In this document: positions 15,741 through 25,413 of the stretch, one piece after another
Layout of the letters: the number at the start of each line of letters is the position of its first letter
Numbering within the stretch: position 1 is the first letter of the stretch
Translations under genes and position numbers: made by a program
The notes under the pieces: generated by a model
The model's input: the letters and a program-made list of their open reading frames with translations, nothing else
Databases searched by the model: none
Told to the model about the DNA's origin: nothing
Assembly (NCBI GenBank): GCA_005799495.1
Contig: SYGP01000035.1
Coordinates: 1 to 64,000, forward strand
Reading direction: 5' to 3'
From: Planctomycetia bacterium
Lineage (GTDB): Bacteria > Planctomycetota > Phycisphaerae > Phycisphaerales > SM1A02
DNA length: 64,000 nt

Positions 15741-18700
15741 GGAGCAGACGACGGCGCGGTCGAAACGGAATCACTAGCTGGTGGGGTGGCTGTCGGCGGT
15801 GGATCGCCTGCGATTGCCGCGCCGCCACCATGCGGACGGCGCCCGCCGATGCCGAGCCGCGTCGAGAGCGTCATCAGAATCACGAAGAAGACGGGTACGA
15901 CAAGCTGATCCATCGATGCGGATCCGAGCATGCCGCCGATGACCGTCGTGCCGATGGACTGACGGCTGTTGGCGCCCGCGCCCGTTGCCACCACAAGGGG
16001 CACGACGCCAAGGATGAAGGCGATGGCAGTCATCATGATGGGACGCAGGCGTTGGTGCGACGCGTTCACTGCGGCATCGATGATCCCCTCGCCTTGGTCG
16101 TAACGCATCTTGGCGAACTCCACGATGAGGATGCCGTTCTTCGCGGCGAGCCCAACGAGCATGACCATGCCGATCTGTGCGTACACATCGAGGTTCCGCC
16201 CGCGCAGGTGCATGAAGATGAGTGCGCCGAGGACCGCGAAGGTGACCGCAAGCAGCACATTCAGCGGCAGCACCCAGCTCTCGTAGAGTGCCGCGAGCAG
16301 CAAGAACACTGCGACGATCGCGGCTGCGAACACGTAGGGCGCGTAACTTCCTGCTTCAATCTCTTGATAGGTGGTCCCTGTCCACTCGTAGGTGATCCCT
16401 GCCGGCAGCGTCGCGGCCGCGACCTCCTCGATTGCGTTGATCGCGTCGCCGGATCCGTAGCCCGGGCCTGTTGCTCCGTTGAGCTGGATGGTGTTGTACA
16501 GGTTGTAGCGGGTGGCATTGTCCGTGCCGACGATGAACGATGAAGTCATGAAACTCTTGAGCGGCACCATCTCACCCTGCTTGTTCCGCACGAACAACTT
16601 GAACGCCTGTGAGAGGCGCATGCGATTGGGCGCATCCGCCTGCACCATCACGTTGTAGACCTGGTTGAACTCGTTGAAGTTGTTGATGAACGACTGACCG
16701 AGCGTTTGCCCCATGGCGTTGAAGACATCGCCCATGTCGACGGCGAGTTGAAGCGCCTTTGTTCGGTCGATGTCGATGCGCACCATCGGCACCTGCGACT
16801 GGAAGGGCGTGCTGATGTTTGCAACCTCGGGTCGCTTGGAGAGCGCTTCGATGAAGTCGAAGGCGGCCTCGGAAAGCACATTGAAGCCCTGACCGTTGAC
16901 ATCCTCGATCTGTAACTGCCAGCCCGCCACCGTGCCGAGCCCTGGGATCGGCGGCGGTGGAAAGGCCAGTGCTGTCGCCTCGGGGATGGCGCGGATCTTG
17001 GGGACGATGCGGGTGATGATGGCGCGGGCGTTCTCCGTGACGGGGTCGCGCTGGTCCCATGGCTTGAGTACCACGATGATGAAGCCTGCGTTGGTCGTGG
17101 GCACGCTCGTGAGGAAGTTGAATCCGTTGATCTCGATCACGTCGACGACCGATGATTCCTCGCGCACGATCGAGAGCACCTTTGCGCTGACCGCCTCGGT
17201 GCGCGAGAGGCTCGCCCCCGATGGAAGGCTGACGCCGACGTAGAAGTACCCCTGATCCTCATTGGGGATGAACGCCGTCGGCGTTCGGGAGAGCAGGTGA
17301 ACGACGGCGAACACGCCGATCACGAAGGTGATGATGATGATCGACCAGCGGTGCGCAAGGAACCGCACGAACGCCGAGTAGCGGTGCGTCGACCAGTCGA
17401 AGCCGCGGTTGAAGAGCACAAACGGTGTGAAAGTGGTCTTGTGCGGTTTCTGGAGCAGCACCGCACACAGCGCAGGCGAGAGCGTCAGTGAGTTCACCAT
17501 GCTCAGTGCGATGCTGAACGCGATGGTGAGTGCGAACTGGTTGTACAGCTGCCCCGTGATGCCGGGCATCAGCGCAGCCGGGATAAAGACGGCAAGCAGC
17601 ACCGAACTGGTGGCGACGATCGGCGCTGCCACTTCGTCCATCGCGCGCTCCGCTGCAACAACGCCGTTGGGCGCACCAAGCTCCAACTGTCTGTAGACAT
17701 TCTCCACCACGATGATGGAGTCATCGACCACGAGTCCGATGGCGAGCACGAGCCCGAGCAATGTGAGGGTGTTGATCGAGAAGCCGGCTGCAAGCATCAC
17801 CGCGAAGGTGCCGACGATCGACACGGGGATGGCGATCATCGGGATGAGTGTGGCGCGCCAACTTTGCAGGAAGATGAAGATGACCGCGAGCACGAGGACA
17901 CCCGCCTCGATCAGGGTCTTGATGAGATCATGGATCGATGCCGAGACGAATGCGGTGCTGTCGTAGGTGACCTGCCACTTCACGCCCGGGGGAAAGAGCG
18001 GCGCAATGCGCTCCATCTGCTTCTTTACATTCTCGACCACGTTGTAGGCGTTGGCAGTCGGCAGCTGATAGATGCCGATGGTGCCCGTGGCTTTCCCATT
18101 CAGTTTGGAAGTGCTGCTGTATTGGAACGCACCCAGTTCTGCGCGCCCCACATCCTTCACGCGGACGACGGCGCCGCTCGGTCCCGTACGCACGATGATG
18201 TCCTCGAACTCCTCAGGCTTCGTCAGCCGCCCAGTCGTGATCATCGTCAACTGGAAGGATGGCGCACCGACCACGGGTGCAGCGCCCACACTTCCGATCG
18301 ATGCCTGTTGGTTCTGATCCTGAACGGCGCGCACGACATCCTGCGGCGAGATGTTCATGGCCGTCATGCGATCGGGATCGAGCCACACGCGCATCGAATA
18401 CTGCAGCAGACCGAAGATCGTGATCTGTCCCACCCCGTCCACTCGCGCGAGTACCGGCTGCACGATGATGTTCGCATAGTTGGAGAGGAACACGCTGTCG
18501 AACGATCCATCGGGGGACTCGAGCGACACCACGACCGTGAGGTTGGTGGACTGCTTCGTGATCGTGACACCGAGCTGCTGCACCTGCTGCGGCAACTGTG
18601 GCGTGGCGGATTGGACACGGTTGAGCACATCCATGGTCGCCGTGTTCAGGTCGTAGCCCACCTCGAATGTCGCGGTGATGTTGCAGTTTCCAAGGTTGGT

Positions 18701-18946
18701 GCTGTTCGATGAGATGTAGATCATCCCCTCGGCGCCGTTCACTTGGTTCTCGATCGGCATCGTCACCGTCGATGCAACGGTCAGCGCATCCGCCCCGTTG
18801 TAGGTCGCTGCGATCTGGACGGTCGGCGGCACCACATTGGGGAACTGTGCAATCGGGAGTACCACCATCGCAACAGCGCCCGCAAGCGCCGTGATGATGG
18901 CGATCACGCTGGCGAAGATCGGCCTGTGGATGAAGAATCGGACCAT
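15737..18946 (-). CDS. RND (HAE1/AcrB-type) efflux transporter
   Basis: 1069 aa proton-driven inner-membrane pump of tripartite drug/lipophile efflux systems. N-terminal MVRFFIHRPIFASVIAIIT is typical; 12 membrane helices in two repeats surround two large periplasmic domains. The proton-relay Asp pair is in GLVVDDSIIVVENVYR and the Lys in GLAAKNGILIVEFAK. QLPTANAY, GQSFINNFNEFNQVYNV and YEWTGTTYQE are conserved HAE1 segments. Last gene of a tolC-acrA-acrB order operon, 18 bases after the adaptor. The C-terminus is Pro/Ser/Ala-rich. Substrates unknown, likely hydrophobic compounds. Confidence 0.93.
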   Translation of the reverse strand: MVRFFIHRPIFASVIAIITALAGAVAMVVLPIAQFPNVVPPTVQIAATYNGADALTVASTVTMPIENQVNGAEGMIYISSNSTNLGNCNITATFEVGYDLNTATMDVLNRVQSATPQLPQQVQQLGVTITKQSTNLTVVVSLESPDGSFDSVFLSNYANIIVQPVLARVDGVGQITIFGLLQYSMRVWLDPDRMTAMNISPQDVVRAVQDQNQQASIGSVGAAPVVGAPSFQLTMITTGRLTKPEEFEDIIVRTGPSGAVVRVKDVGRAELGAFQYSSTSKLNGKATGTIGIYQLPTANAYNVVENVKKQMERIAPLFPPGVKWQVTYDSTAFVSASIHDLIKTLIEAGVLVLAVIFIFLQSWRATLIPMIAIPVSIVGTFAVMLAAGFSINTLTLLGLVLAIGLVVDDSIIVVENVYRQLELGAPNGVVAAERAMDEVAAPIVATSSVLLAVFIPAALMPGITGQLYNQFALTIAFSIALSMVNSLTLSPALCAVLLQKPHKTTFTPFVLFNRGFDWSTHRYSAFVRFLAHRWSIIIITFVIGVFAVVHLLSRTPTAFIPNEDQGYFYVGVSLPSGASLSRTEAVSAKVLSIVREESSVVDVIEINGFNFLTSVPTTNAGFIIVVLKPWDQRDPVTENARAIITRIVPKIRAIPEATALAFPPPPIPGLGTVAGWQLQIEDVNGQGFNVLSEAAFDFIEALSKRPEVANISTPFQSQVPMVRIDIDRTKALQLAVDMGDVFNAMGQTLGQSFINNFNEFNQVYNVMVQADAPNRMRLSQAFKLFVRNKQGEMVPLKSFMTSSFIVGTDNATRYNLYNTIQLNGATGPGYGSGDAINAIEEVAAATLPAGITYEWTGTTYQEIEAGSYAPYVFAAAIVAVFLLLAALYESWVLPLNVLLAVTFAVLGALIFMHLRGRNLDVYAQIGMVMLVGLAAKNGILIVEFAKMRYDQGEGIIDAAVNASHQRLRPIMMTAIAFILGVVPLVVATGAGANSRQSIGTTVIGGMLGSASMDQLVVPVFFVILMTLSTRLGIGGRRPHGGGAAIAGDPPPTATPPASDSVSTAPSSAP

Positions 18947-18964
18947 CGTGCCTCTTCGTGACTG

Positions 18965-20134
18965 TCAGGGAGTTGAACTGGGGGCCTTCTGGACCGGAGC
19001 AGGGGCTGCCCCCGTGTCCTGCACGAGAGCACCTGGCTTCAAGCGTTGGATGCCGTCAACCACGACGCGGTCACCTTCGGCAATGGACCCGGTGATCGCG
19101 AGCAATCCATTGAATCCCCGCTGGAGTTCCACGAGCACGGACTCCACTGTGTTGTCACTCTTGACGCGCCAGATGTAAATGTCGGCTTCGCGCGCGAAGA
19201 CCGCCCGCTCTGGCACGACGAGCGCATTGTCGAGCGTGCCCAGGATGACATCCACCTCGGCGTAGGTGCCCGGACGGAACACCATGTCCATGTTGGCGAA
19301 CTGCGCCCGAAGCATCAGGGTGCTGGTCGTCGTCACGACTTGGTTGTCGGCGAAGATGATCGTGCCCTTGGTCTTGAGCGTCTCGTTGCCGTCGTAGGTG
19401 ATGTCGACCGTGAGCGGTCCCTTCGCCATCAGATCGCGGTACTTCGGCCACTCGGTGGACGAGGGGCTGAACTGCACCCAGAGTGGATCGAGTTGGACGA
19501 GCGAGTTCAGTTTGGTGGACGATGGTTGTCCAACGACATCGCCCTCGAACTGCTCGCTCGCGCCGATCATCCCTGGAAATGGTGCTGCGACGGTGCAGAA
19601 CGACAGATTGAGTTCCGCTTGCGCGAGATCCGCCTTGGCGGTCAGCACTGCACCTTCCGCAGCCGCGAGTTTGGCGACAATCTGGTCGTATGACAGTTGG
19701 CTGATGGCGTTCACGGCCACCAGTGGTTCGTTGCGTTGCTGGTCGATCGCTGCGTAGTCGCGCTCGGCGATTGCTTGAGCAAGCTTGCCCTGGGCCGCCA
19801 GCACGGTGGCTTCGTATTGGCGCGGATCGATGCGATAGATCACATCGTTGGACTTGACGACTGCGCCGTCGGCGATGACCTGCGGGAGCAGGAAGCCCTC
19901 GACGCGCGCGTTGAGCTGAATGTCTCGCGGCGAATAGACGATGCCTGGATAGGTACTGCGCAGCGGGATGTTCTGTCGCTGGATGGTGGTGGTGGTGACG
20001 GGGAGTGCGGCAGGGCGCTGTTGGGCGGCTTCTGGATTCTTCGTGCATGCGACAACTGCCGTGCAGAGCAGCAGGAGTGGCAGCAGGCGTGGGCTCGGAT
20101 GGAACGAAGGACAGTGCATGGTTTGGGGCTTCAC
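18965..20134 (-). CDS. RND efflux periplasmic adaptor (AcrA/MexA-type lipoprotein)
   Basis: 389 aa membrane-fusion protein linking the inner-membrane pump to the outer-membrane channel. A signal peptide ends in a lipobox-like VVAC, so it is probably lipidated. PGIVYSPRDIQLNARVEGFL is the first beta-barrel/lipoyl half, followed by a short alpha-hairpin (QAIAERDYAAIDQQ...), the second lipoyl half (TVAAPFPGMIGA) and the barrel and membrane-proximal domains. The start is GTG 20134, which overlaps the TGA of the channel gene (GTGA); ATG 20119 is an in-frame alternative that also gives a signal peptide. Confidence 0.9.
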   Translation of the reverse strand: MKPQTMHCPSFHPSPRLLPLLLLCTAVVACTKNPEAAQQRPAALPVTTTTIQRQNIPLRSTYPGIVYSPRDIQLNARVEGFLLPQVIADGAVVKSNDVIYRIDPRQYEATVLAAQGKLAQAIAERDYAAIDQQRNEPLVAVNAISQLSYDQIVAKLAAAEGAVLTAKADLAQAELNLSFCTVAAPFPGMIGASEQFEGDVVGQPSSTKLNSLVQLDPLWVQFSPSSTEWPKYRDLMAKGPLTVDITYDGNETLKTKGTIIFADNQVVTTTSTLMLRAQFANMDMVFRPGTYAEVDVILGTLDNALVVPERAVFAREADIYIWRVKSDNTVESVLVELQRGFNGLLAITGSIAEGDRVVVDGIQRLKPGALVQDTGAAPAPVQKAPSSTP

Positions 20135-21636
20135 TTCGGTGCGGCGGTGGAGGATGCCATGTCGGCTGAACGCAGCGCAGACTCGTTGACGGCTCCTTCG
20201 TCCCAGCCTCCGCCGAGAGCGCGGTAGAGCGAGACGATGTTCTGCGCGACCGAGCCGTCAGCGTCGGCCTGCATCCGCTGCGCTTGCAGCAGCCTGTTCT
20301 GCAGGTTGACGAGCCGATCGATGTCGATCGTGCCTGCGCTGAACTGCTTGTTGGCGAGGTCGTAGGCAGTTTGATAGCTCTTGACCGCTTCGGCGGTGCG
20401 CTCGGCTGCCTGCTTGGAATAGACGAGCATGCTTGCCGTCGTTTCGACATCGCGTACTGCGTCAAGCACCGTGCCCCGATAGGCCGCGAGCGCCACCTGC
20501 GCCTGCGCTCGGCTCTGCGTGATCATCGAGGTCACATAGCCGCCCGAGAACGCGAGCCAACTCACGGTGGGCCCGAAGCCGTACGCGATGTTGCTGGAAT
20601 TGCCGAGCCCCGAGAACTGGTTCGCCGCGACATAGATGTTCCCGCTGAGGGCGAAGACGGGCAGGTTGAGTGCCTCATTGGCGCCGATCATGGCGACTGC
20701 CGCGGCAGCGTTTCGTTCGCTCGCGCGAACATCGGGCCGTCGCCGCAGCAGGTCGGCGGGTATGCCCATGCCGATCCGTTCATCCATCGTCGGCAGAGGG
20801 GCAGGGGCCTCGAGCAGCGCCTTGATCGGAGCTGGCGCGCTCCCGCACAGCTCGGCGATCGCGAAGATCGCGGCATCGAGGTCTCCCTCGACATCCGGAA
20901 GCATCGCCTCGAGCGAATCAAGCTCTGCTTGAATCTGCGCGACATCCAGCGCAGTGTTCGTTCCTGCCGTGAGGCGGCGCTGCGCAACATCGAGCGTGAT
21001 CTTGACATTCTCGATGCCCGCCTTCAGCAGTGCCAACTGCCGCTGCAGCGTGCGCACTGCCATGTAGCCGGTGCCGACCTCGGAGCGGATCGTGATGAGC
21101 GCCGCGCGCAGGTTCTCGATGTCGGATTCGAGTTCCGCCTTTGCTGACTCCACCATCCGGGCAACGCGCCCCCACACATCAATTTCCCAGCTGGCCATCA
21201 CTGCGCCGGCACCCCACACGTCGTACGGCGATGTCTCCACGCCCTGTGCGGCCAGCAGCGAGATATTCGTCTTGTTTCGCTCGTACATACCGACAACGGA
21301 GACTTGTGGCCAGAATTGGCTCTCGCTGACACCGAGGGCGCCGAGCGAGACACGCACACTCGCGAGCGCTTGCTCAAGCGTTGCGTTGGACTGTTCCGCC
21401 TGACCGATGAGCTGGTCGAGGATCGGATCGTTGAAGTTCCGCCACCACTCGCGCAGTTGCGGCGTGTCGTCACTCAGAGGCGCATCGCTCCGACGGGACC
21501 ACTGCTCGGCGGGCAGCACTTGGGGCGTTTCGTAGTTGGGTCCGACCTTGCAGCCTTGGAGCGACACAAGGACCAATGCCAGCGCGAGGCACGGGGCGAG
21601 GGCGTGACTCAGGATGTGGCGTGGCTGCGCATCCAT
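20131..21636 (-). CDS. TolC/NodT-family outer-membrane efflux lipoprotein
   Basis: 501 aa outer-membrane factor of the efflux system. Signal peptide with lipobox (SLQGC) followed by KVGPNYETP, the standard NodT N-terminus. Contains the duplicated coiled-coil/beta-barrel OEP domains, with WWRNFNDPILDQL in the first and RRRPDVRASERNAAAAVAMIGAN in the second. First gene of the three-gene operon, so the promoter should lie in the 44 bases up to the sdhB stop or further upstream. Start ATG 21636 is the one giving the lipoprotein signal. Confidence 0.92.
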   Translation of the reverse strand: MDAQPRHILSHALAPCLALALVLVSLQGCKVGPNYETPQVLPAEQWSRRSDAPLSDDTPQLREWWRNFNDPILDQLIGQAEQSNATLEQALASVRVSLGALGVSESQFWPQVSVVGMYERNKTNISLLAAQGVETSPYDVWGAGAVMASWEIDVWGRVARMVESAKAELESDIENLRAALITIRSEVGTGYMAVRTLQRQLALLKAGIENVKITLDVAQRRLTAGTNTALDVAQIQAELDSLEAMLPDVEGDLDAAIFAIAELCGSAPAPIKALLEAPAPLPTMDERIGMGIPADLLRRRPDVRASERNAAAAVAMIGANEALNLPVFALSGNIYVAANQFSGLGNSSNIAYGFGPTVSWLAFSGGYVTSMITQSRAQAQVALAAYRGTVLDAVRDVETTASMLVYSKQAAERTAEAVKSYQTAYDLANKQFSAGTIDIDRLVNLQNRLLQAQRMQADADGSVAQNIVSLYRALGGGWDEGAVNESALRSADMASSTAAPK

Positions 21637-21680
21637 GGGGGTGCGGGAGACTACCACCCGCACCGCGTTACACCGCTCGG

Positions 21681-22463
21681 TCAGCGAGGCTTGAAGATGC
21701 GGAACAGCCGAGTGAGCGGATCGTAGAACTCGTCCACCACGCGCTCCTTCATCGGGATGATCGCGTTGTCGGTGATACCGATGTGCTCTGGGCACACCTT
21801 CGTGCAGCACTTGGTGATGTTGCAGTAGCCGATGCCGTTCTCCTGCTTGAGATCGGCGATGCGATCCTCCGTGTCCAGCGGATGCATTTCGAGTGCTGCG
21901 GTGTACATGAGGAAACGCGGGCCGATGAACTCATCGTGCTTGTGATGGTCGCGCAGCACATGGCACACATCTTGGCAGAGGAAGCACTCGATGCACTTCC
22001 GGAACTCCTGAACGCGGTCGACATCCTCCTGCATCATCGTCCACGAGCCGTCAGCATGGTCCGGCTTGCGCGGCTTGAATGGCTTGATGCGCCGCTTCAT
22101 GCGGAAGTTCCAGCTGACATCGGTCACGAGATCGCGGATGGATGGGAATGACCGCATCGGTTCAACGGTCACCGGACGGTCCGCGGGCAGCGCATCCATC
22201 CTCGTCATGCACATGAGCTTCGGGTGCCCGTTGATCTCCGCCGAGCAAGACCCGCACTTTCCCGCCTTGCAGTTCCAGCGGACGGCGAGGTCATTCGCTT
22301 GATCCGCCTGGATGCGATGGATGCAATCGAGCACGACCATGCCTTGCGTGACTTGCACGGAATAGCTCTGGAACGCCCCACCCGAGCGGTCGCCACGCCA
22401 AACGCGGAATTCGACCGTGCGGGTGGCTTCGTGGTTTCCGTTGTGGGAGGCGGGGGATGGCAT
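21681..22463 (-). CDS. sdhB: Succinate dehydrogenase iron-sulfur subunit (Sdh1-like)
   Basis: 260 aa electron-transfer subunit of succinate dehydrogenase/fumarate reductase. [2Fe-2S] ligands are in NCKAGKCGSCSAEING plus a later Cys (LMC); the [4Fe-4S]/[3Fe-4S] ligands are in CIECFLCQDVC and CNITKCCTKVC. VEFRVWRGD...GMVVLDCIHRIQA is the N-terminal ferredoxin pattern of the actinobacterial Sdh1-like branch rather than the E. coli type. ATG 22463 has an excellent AAGGAGA 7 bases upstream. It follows the flavoprotein gene by 20 bases and is last in the operon. Location: cytoplasmic side of the inner membrane. Confidence 0.93.
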   Translation of the reverse strand: MPSPASHNGNHEATRTVEFRVWRGDRSGGAFQSYSVQVTQGMVVLDCIHRIQADQANDLAVRWNCKAGKCGSCSAEINGHPKLMCMTRMDALPADRPVTVEPMRSFPSIRDLVTDVSWNFRMKRRIKPFKPRKPDHADGSWTMMQEDVDRVQEFRKCIECFLCQDVCHVLRDHHKHDEFIGPRFLMYTAALEMHPLDTEDRIADLKQENGIGYCNITKCCTKVCPEHIGITDNAIIPMKERVVDEFYDPLTRLFRIFKPR

Positions 22464-22483
22464 GCTGTTCTCCTTCGTGTCTT

Positions 22484-24304
22484 TCACTTCATCTTCTCGA
22501 CGATGGCTTTCAGGTCGTCGCGCATCGGTGGGAGTGGGCGGCGCGAAACTTCCATGGACCCGTCCGCGGCCTTGCGGCAGACCATGTTGAAGGTGCTGCA
22601 CGCGTCGTCCTTCTTCGGGAAGTCCTCACGGAACTGCGCGCCCCGGCTCTCCTTGCGATCGATCGCGGATCTCGCAATCGACTCGGCGACAGTGAGCAGA
22701 CAGCCGAGATCAATCGCGGTGTGCCACCCTGGGTTGTACTCGCGGTGACCACTCACTGCGACATTTTTCGCGCGTTTCTTGAGGTCTTCGATGATGCCGA
22801 CCGCGCGCTCCATCTCGTCATGCGTCCGCACGATGCCGACAAGATCCTGCATCGAGTCCTGCAACTGCGACTGGATGGCGTAGGGGTTTTCACCCGTCCG
22901 ACGCGCGAAGGGTTCTTCGAGCGCTGCCGTCTTCGTGGCGACCTCCGCCGCATCGATCTCCACGGCACGGTTCGCCTTGGCGTACTTCGCAGCGTGTTCG
23001 CCCGCGAGCTTGCCGAACACAATGAGGTCGGAGAGCGAGTTGCCCCCGAGTCGGTTCGCGCCGTGAAGTCCAGCGGCGACCTCACCCGCCGCAAACAGTC
23101 CCGGCACGCTCGACGCCTGCGTGTCGCCATCGACGAGCACGCCGCCCATCACATAGTGGGTGGTCGGACCAACCTCCATGCGCTCAGCCGTGATGTCGAC
23201 GCCTGCGAGCTGCTTGAACTGGTGGTACATGCTGGGGAGCTTGCGCTGAATGTGCGCGCCCGCATTCGGGAGTTTCTCCTTGATCCACGCGATGTCGAGG
23301 AACACCCCGCCGTGCGGCGAGCCGCGTCCAGCCTTGATTTCGCGGTTGATGCAGCGCGCAACATGATCGCGCGTCAGCAGCTCAGGCGGGCGGTTGGCGT
23401 TCTTGTCGCCGCACACATAGCGCCAACCCTCTTCTTCGTCCTTGGCGACCTGATTCCTGTACGCATCTGGAATGTCATCGAACATGAAGCGGCGGCCCTC
23501 GCTGTTGCGGAGCACGCCACCCTCGCCACGAACGCCTTCGGTCACAAGCAGCCCGCGCACGCTCGGCGGCCAGACCATGCCGGTGGGATGGAACTGCACG
23601 AACTCCATGTCCATCAACTCCGCCCCCGCGTGGTACGCGAGAGCGTGTCCGTCGCCCGTTCCTTCCCAGCTGTTGCTCGTGATGCGGAACGCCTTGCCAA
23701 TGCCACCGGTGGCGAGCACCACGGCCTTCGCCTTCCACACATGCATGCGACCGCGTTCGCGGTCATAGCCGAGTGCGCCGTTGACGCGACCACCGCTCTT
23801 GAGCAGCGACACGACCGTCATCTCCATGAAGACTTCCATCCCCTGATGAATGCCGTGATCCTGCAGCGTGCGGATGAGTTCGAGTCCCGTGCGATCGCCG
23901 ACATGGGCGAGCCGCGGGTAGCGGTGACCGCCGAAGTTGCGCTGCAGGATGCGCCCATCCTTGGTTCGGTCAAACACGGCGCCCCACGCCTCGAGTTCGC
24001 GCACGCGCTCGGGTGCTTCCTTGGCGTGGTGCTCGGCCATGATGGGATTGTTCAGGTACTGCCCGCCACGCATCGTGTCGGCGAAGTGCACCTCCCAGCC
24101 GTCGCGATCATCGACATTTCCCATCGCGGCGGCCATGCCGCCTTCGGCCATCACGGTGTGCGCCTTGCCAAGCAGCGACTTGCAGATCACGCCGACCTTG
24201 ACGCCCGCGGCTGACGCTTCAATCGCAGCACGAAGGCCTGCGCCGCCGGCACCAATGACGAGCACATCATGTTCGTGAACGATGAACGAATCGGGAAGGC
24301 TCAC
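22484..24304 (-). CDS. sdhA: Succinate dehydrogenase flavoprotein subunit
   Basis: 606 aa catalytic subunit that oxidises succinate to fumarate with covalently bound FAD. FAD-binding VLVIGAGGAGLRAAIEA, the HTVMAEGGMAAAMGN region holding the flavinylation/active-site segment, EFVQFHPTG, RGEGG and the THYVMGGVLVD and GANRLGGNSLSDLIVFG blocks are all present. The start is GTG 24304, overlapping the TGA of sdhC (GTGA) and preceded by GGAGA; the longer frame upstream lies inside sdhC. It belongs to the sdhC-sdhA-sdhB operon. The direction of catalysis in vivo (succinate oxidation or fumarate reduction) cannot be decided from sequence. Confidence 0.94.
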   Translation of the reverse strand: MSLPDSFIVHEHDVLVIGAGGAGLRAAIEASAAGVKVGVICKSLLGKAHTVMAEGGMAAAMGNVDDRDGWEVHFADTMRGGQYLNNPIMAEHHAKEAPERVRELEAWGAVFDRTKDGRILQRNFGGHRYPRLAHVGDRTGLELIRTLQDHGIHQGMEVFMEMTVVSLLKSGGRVNGALGYDRERGRMHVWKAKAVVLATGGIGKAFRITSNSWEGTGDGHALAYHAGAELMDMEFVQFHPTGMVWPPSVRGLLVTEGVRGEGGVLRNSEGRRFMFDDIPDAYRNQVAKDEEEGWRYVCGDKNANRPPELLTRDHVARCINREIKAGRGSPHGGVFLDIAWIKEKLPNAGAHIQRKLPSMYHQFKQLAGVDITAERMEVGPTTHYVMGGVLVDGDTQASSVPGLFAAGEVAAGLHGANRLGGNSLSDLIVFGKLAGEHAAKYAKANRAVEIDAAEVATKTAALEEPFARRTGENPYAIQSQLQDSMQDLVGIVRTHDEMERAVGIIEDLKKRAKNVAVSGHREYNPGWHTAIDLGCLLTVAESIARSAIDRKESRGAQFREDFPKKDDACSTFNMVCRKAADGSMEVSRRPLPPMRDDLKAIVEKMK

Positions 24305-25149
24305 AGGATTCTCCAGTCTGTCCACACACCGCTCGCGCAGAGCCGAACATAAATGTCGGCGAATGCAACGCCGAAGAGGCTGATCCATGCGAAGAGTTGA
24401 TGCCGTTCATTGAGCCACGTCACCGCGCGGTATCGGGAAATGCGCGCCTGACTGCACGAGAGGCAGTCATGCTTGCCGCCCACCAGATGACGAAGGCAGT
24501 GGCAGCCGAAGGTGTACGCGCCGAGGAAAGTCGGATTGAGAATCAGCACGATCGTGCCCACGCTTACGCCAAGACTTCTGGAGCCATCTTCGTTGTAGTG
24601 CCAGAGCGCCTGCCACGCATCCCACGCAAGCAGCCCGATGAAGAGGATGGCGACATACAGGAAGTACCGGTGAATGTTCTGAAAGATCAGCGGGAACTTC
24701 TGCTCGCCTCGGTAGTTCGTTCCGCGGAACGCGGGTTCGCCGACGGCGCAGCTCGCTGGGTCGCCCCAGAATGCCTTGTAGTACGCGCCTCGGTAGTAGT
24801 AACACGTGAAGCGGAAACCAGCAGGGAAGGGGAGGATGAGCAGTGCGGGCGAAAAGAGGAGCCAGGCTGGCCACCACTGTGGCAGCGATCCAAGCCAAGC
24901 GTGCCCGGATTCAATGCCCGGCGGATCCCACAGCACGGGCGAGTAGAACGGTGACAGCAGGACTTGGATGCCAGGTTGATCCTTGCCTCCAATGAAGAAG
25001 TTCTGCCCTTGGAACGCCGCCCATGTGCTGTAAATGACGAATGCGCCGAGACCCGCAAGAACGAGCGCGGGCGTAAGCCACCAGTTGTCGGTTCGCTGCG
25101 TTTTGAGGAAGCCGCGGGCTTGGGGGAGCGGGAACGGTGTCTGGCTCAT
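24301..25149 (-). CDS. sdhC: Succinate dehydrogenase membrane anchor (Sdh1-like)
   Basis: 282 aa polytopic membrane protein with about five helices, serving as the heme/quinone-binding anchor. It matches the long single-subunit anchors of actinobacterial Sdh1-type complexes rather than the ~120 aa SdhC/SdhD pair. Candidate heme or quinone histidines lie in FQNIHRYFLYVAI, FGCHCLRHLVGGKH and ERHQLFAWISLFGVAF; FRFTCYYYRGAYYKAFWGDP is a conserved family segment. ATG 25149 starts the operon. A promoter should lie in 25150-25413, upstream of which a terminator isolates the operon. Confidence 0.85.
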   Translation of the reverse strand: MSQTPFPLPQARGFLKTQRTDNWWLTPALVLAGLGAFVIYSTWAAFQGQNFFIGGKDQPGIQVLLSPFYSPVLWDPPGIESGHAWLGSLPQWWPAWLLFSPALLILPFPAGFRFTCYYYRGAYYKAFWGDPASCAVGEPAFRGTNYRGEQKFPLIFQNIHRYFLYVAILFIGLLAWDAWQALWHYNEDGSRSLGVSVGTIVLILNPTFLGAYTFGCHCLRHLVGGKHDCLSCSQARISRYRAVTWLNERHQLFAWISLFGVAFADIYVRLCASGVWTDWRIL

Positions 25150-25413
25150 GCTTTCGTGAAGTCCTTGCTGCTCAGAAGAATGCGAAGTTCCCAACTATAG
25201 GGCGGCACGGCGCCGACTGTCCAACATGCGAGAACTGCCCGATTTGACTTGCGTCGCGGTCCGGTGAATCGCATGTTTGCCAGGTATGGAAAAGGGAAGC
25301 TCCATCAGCAAAGTGCACCAAGTTCTCGTCGCGGCATTCAGCCTGTTCGTTGGAATCCTGCTCGCTCGGGCGATGGGATTCTGAGATCAGGCATCCCGTT
25401 TGAGGATCAAGGG
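25150..25413. other. Intergenic region upstream of sdh operon
   Basis: About 260 bases between the sdh operon start and a terminator. It should hold the sdh promoter (minus strand); no confident -35/-10 was recognised. On the plus strand it contains a 32-codon hydrophobic reading frame, listed separately. Confidence 0.4.
25286..25384 (+). CDS. Possible small single-helix membrane protein
   Basis: A 32-codon plus-strand frame, ATG to TGA, whose product is a short polar N-terminus (MEKGSSISKVHQ) and one strong hydrophobic helix (VLVAAFSLFVGILLARAMGF). It is divergent from sdhC and just before the terminator of the opposite-strand gene. The Shine-Dalgarno is poor: AGG is only one base from the ATG. 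Random small frames in GC-rich DNA are common, but a clean polar/hydrophobic split with a basic residue near the membrane edge is less so. Low confidence without conservation data. Confidence 0.3.
   Translation: MEKGSSISKVHQVLVAAFSLFVGILLARAMGF

Noticed and set aside
22484-24214. Long open frame antisense to sdhA
   Set aside because: The plus-strand frame of nearly 600 codons over sdhA arises from GC-rich codon bias; its product has no recognisable motif and is His/Arg/Ala-rich.
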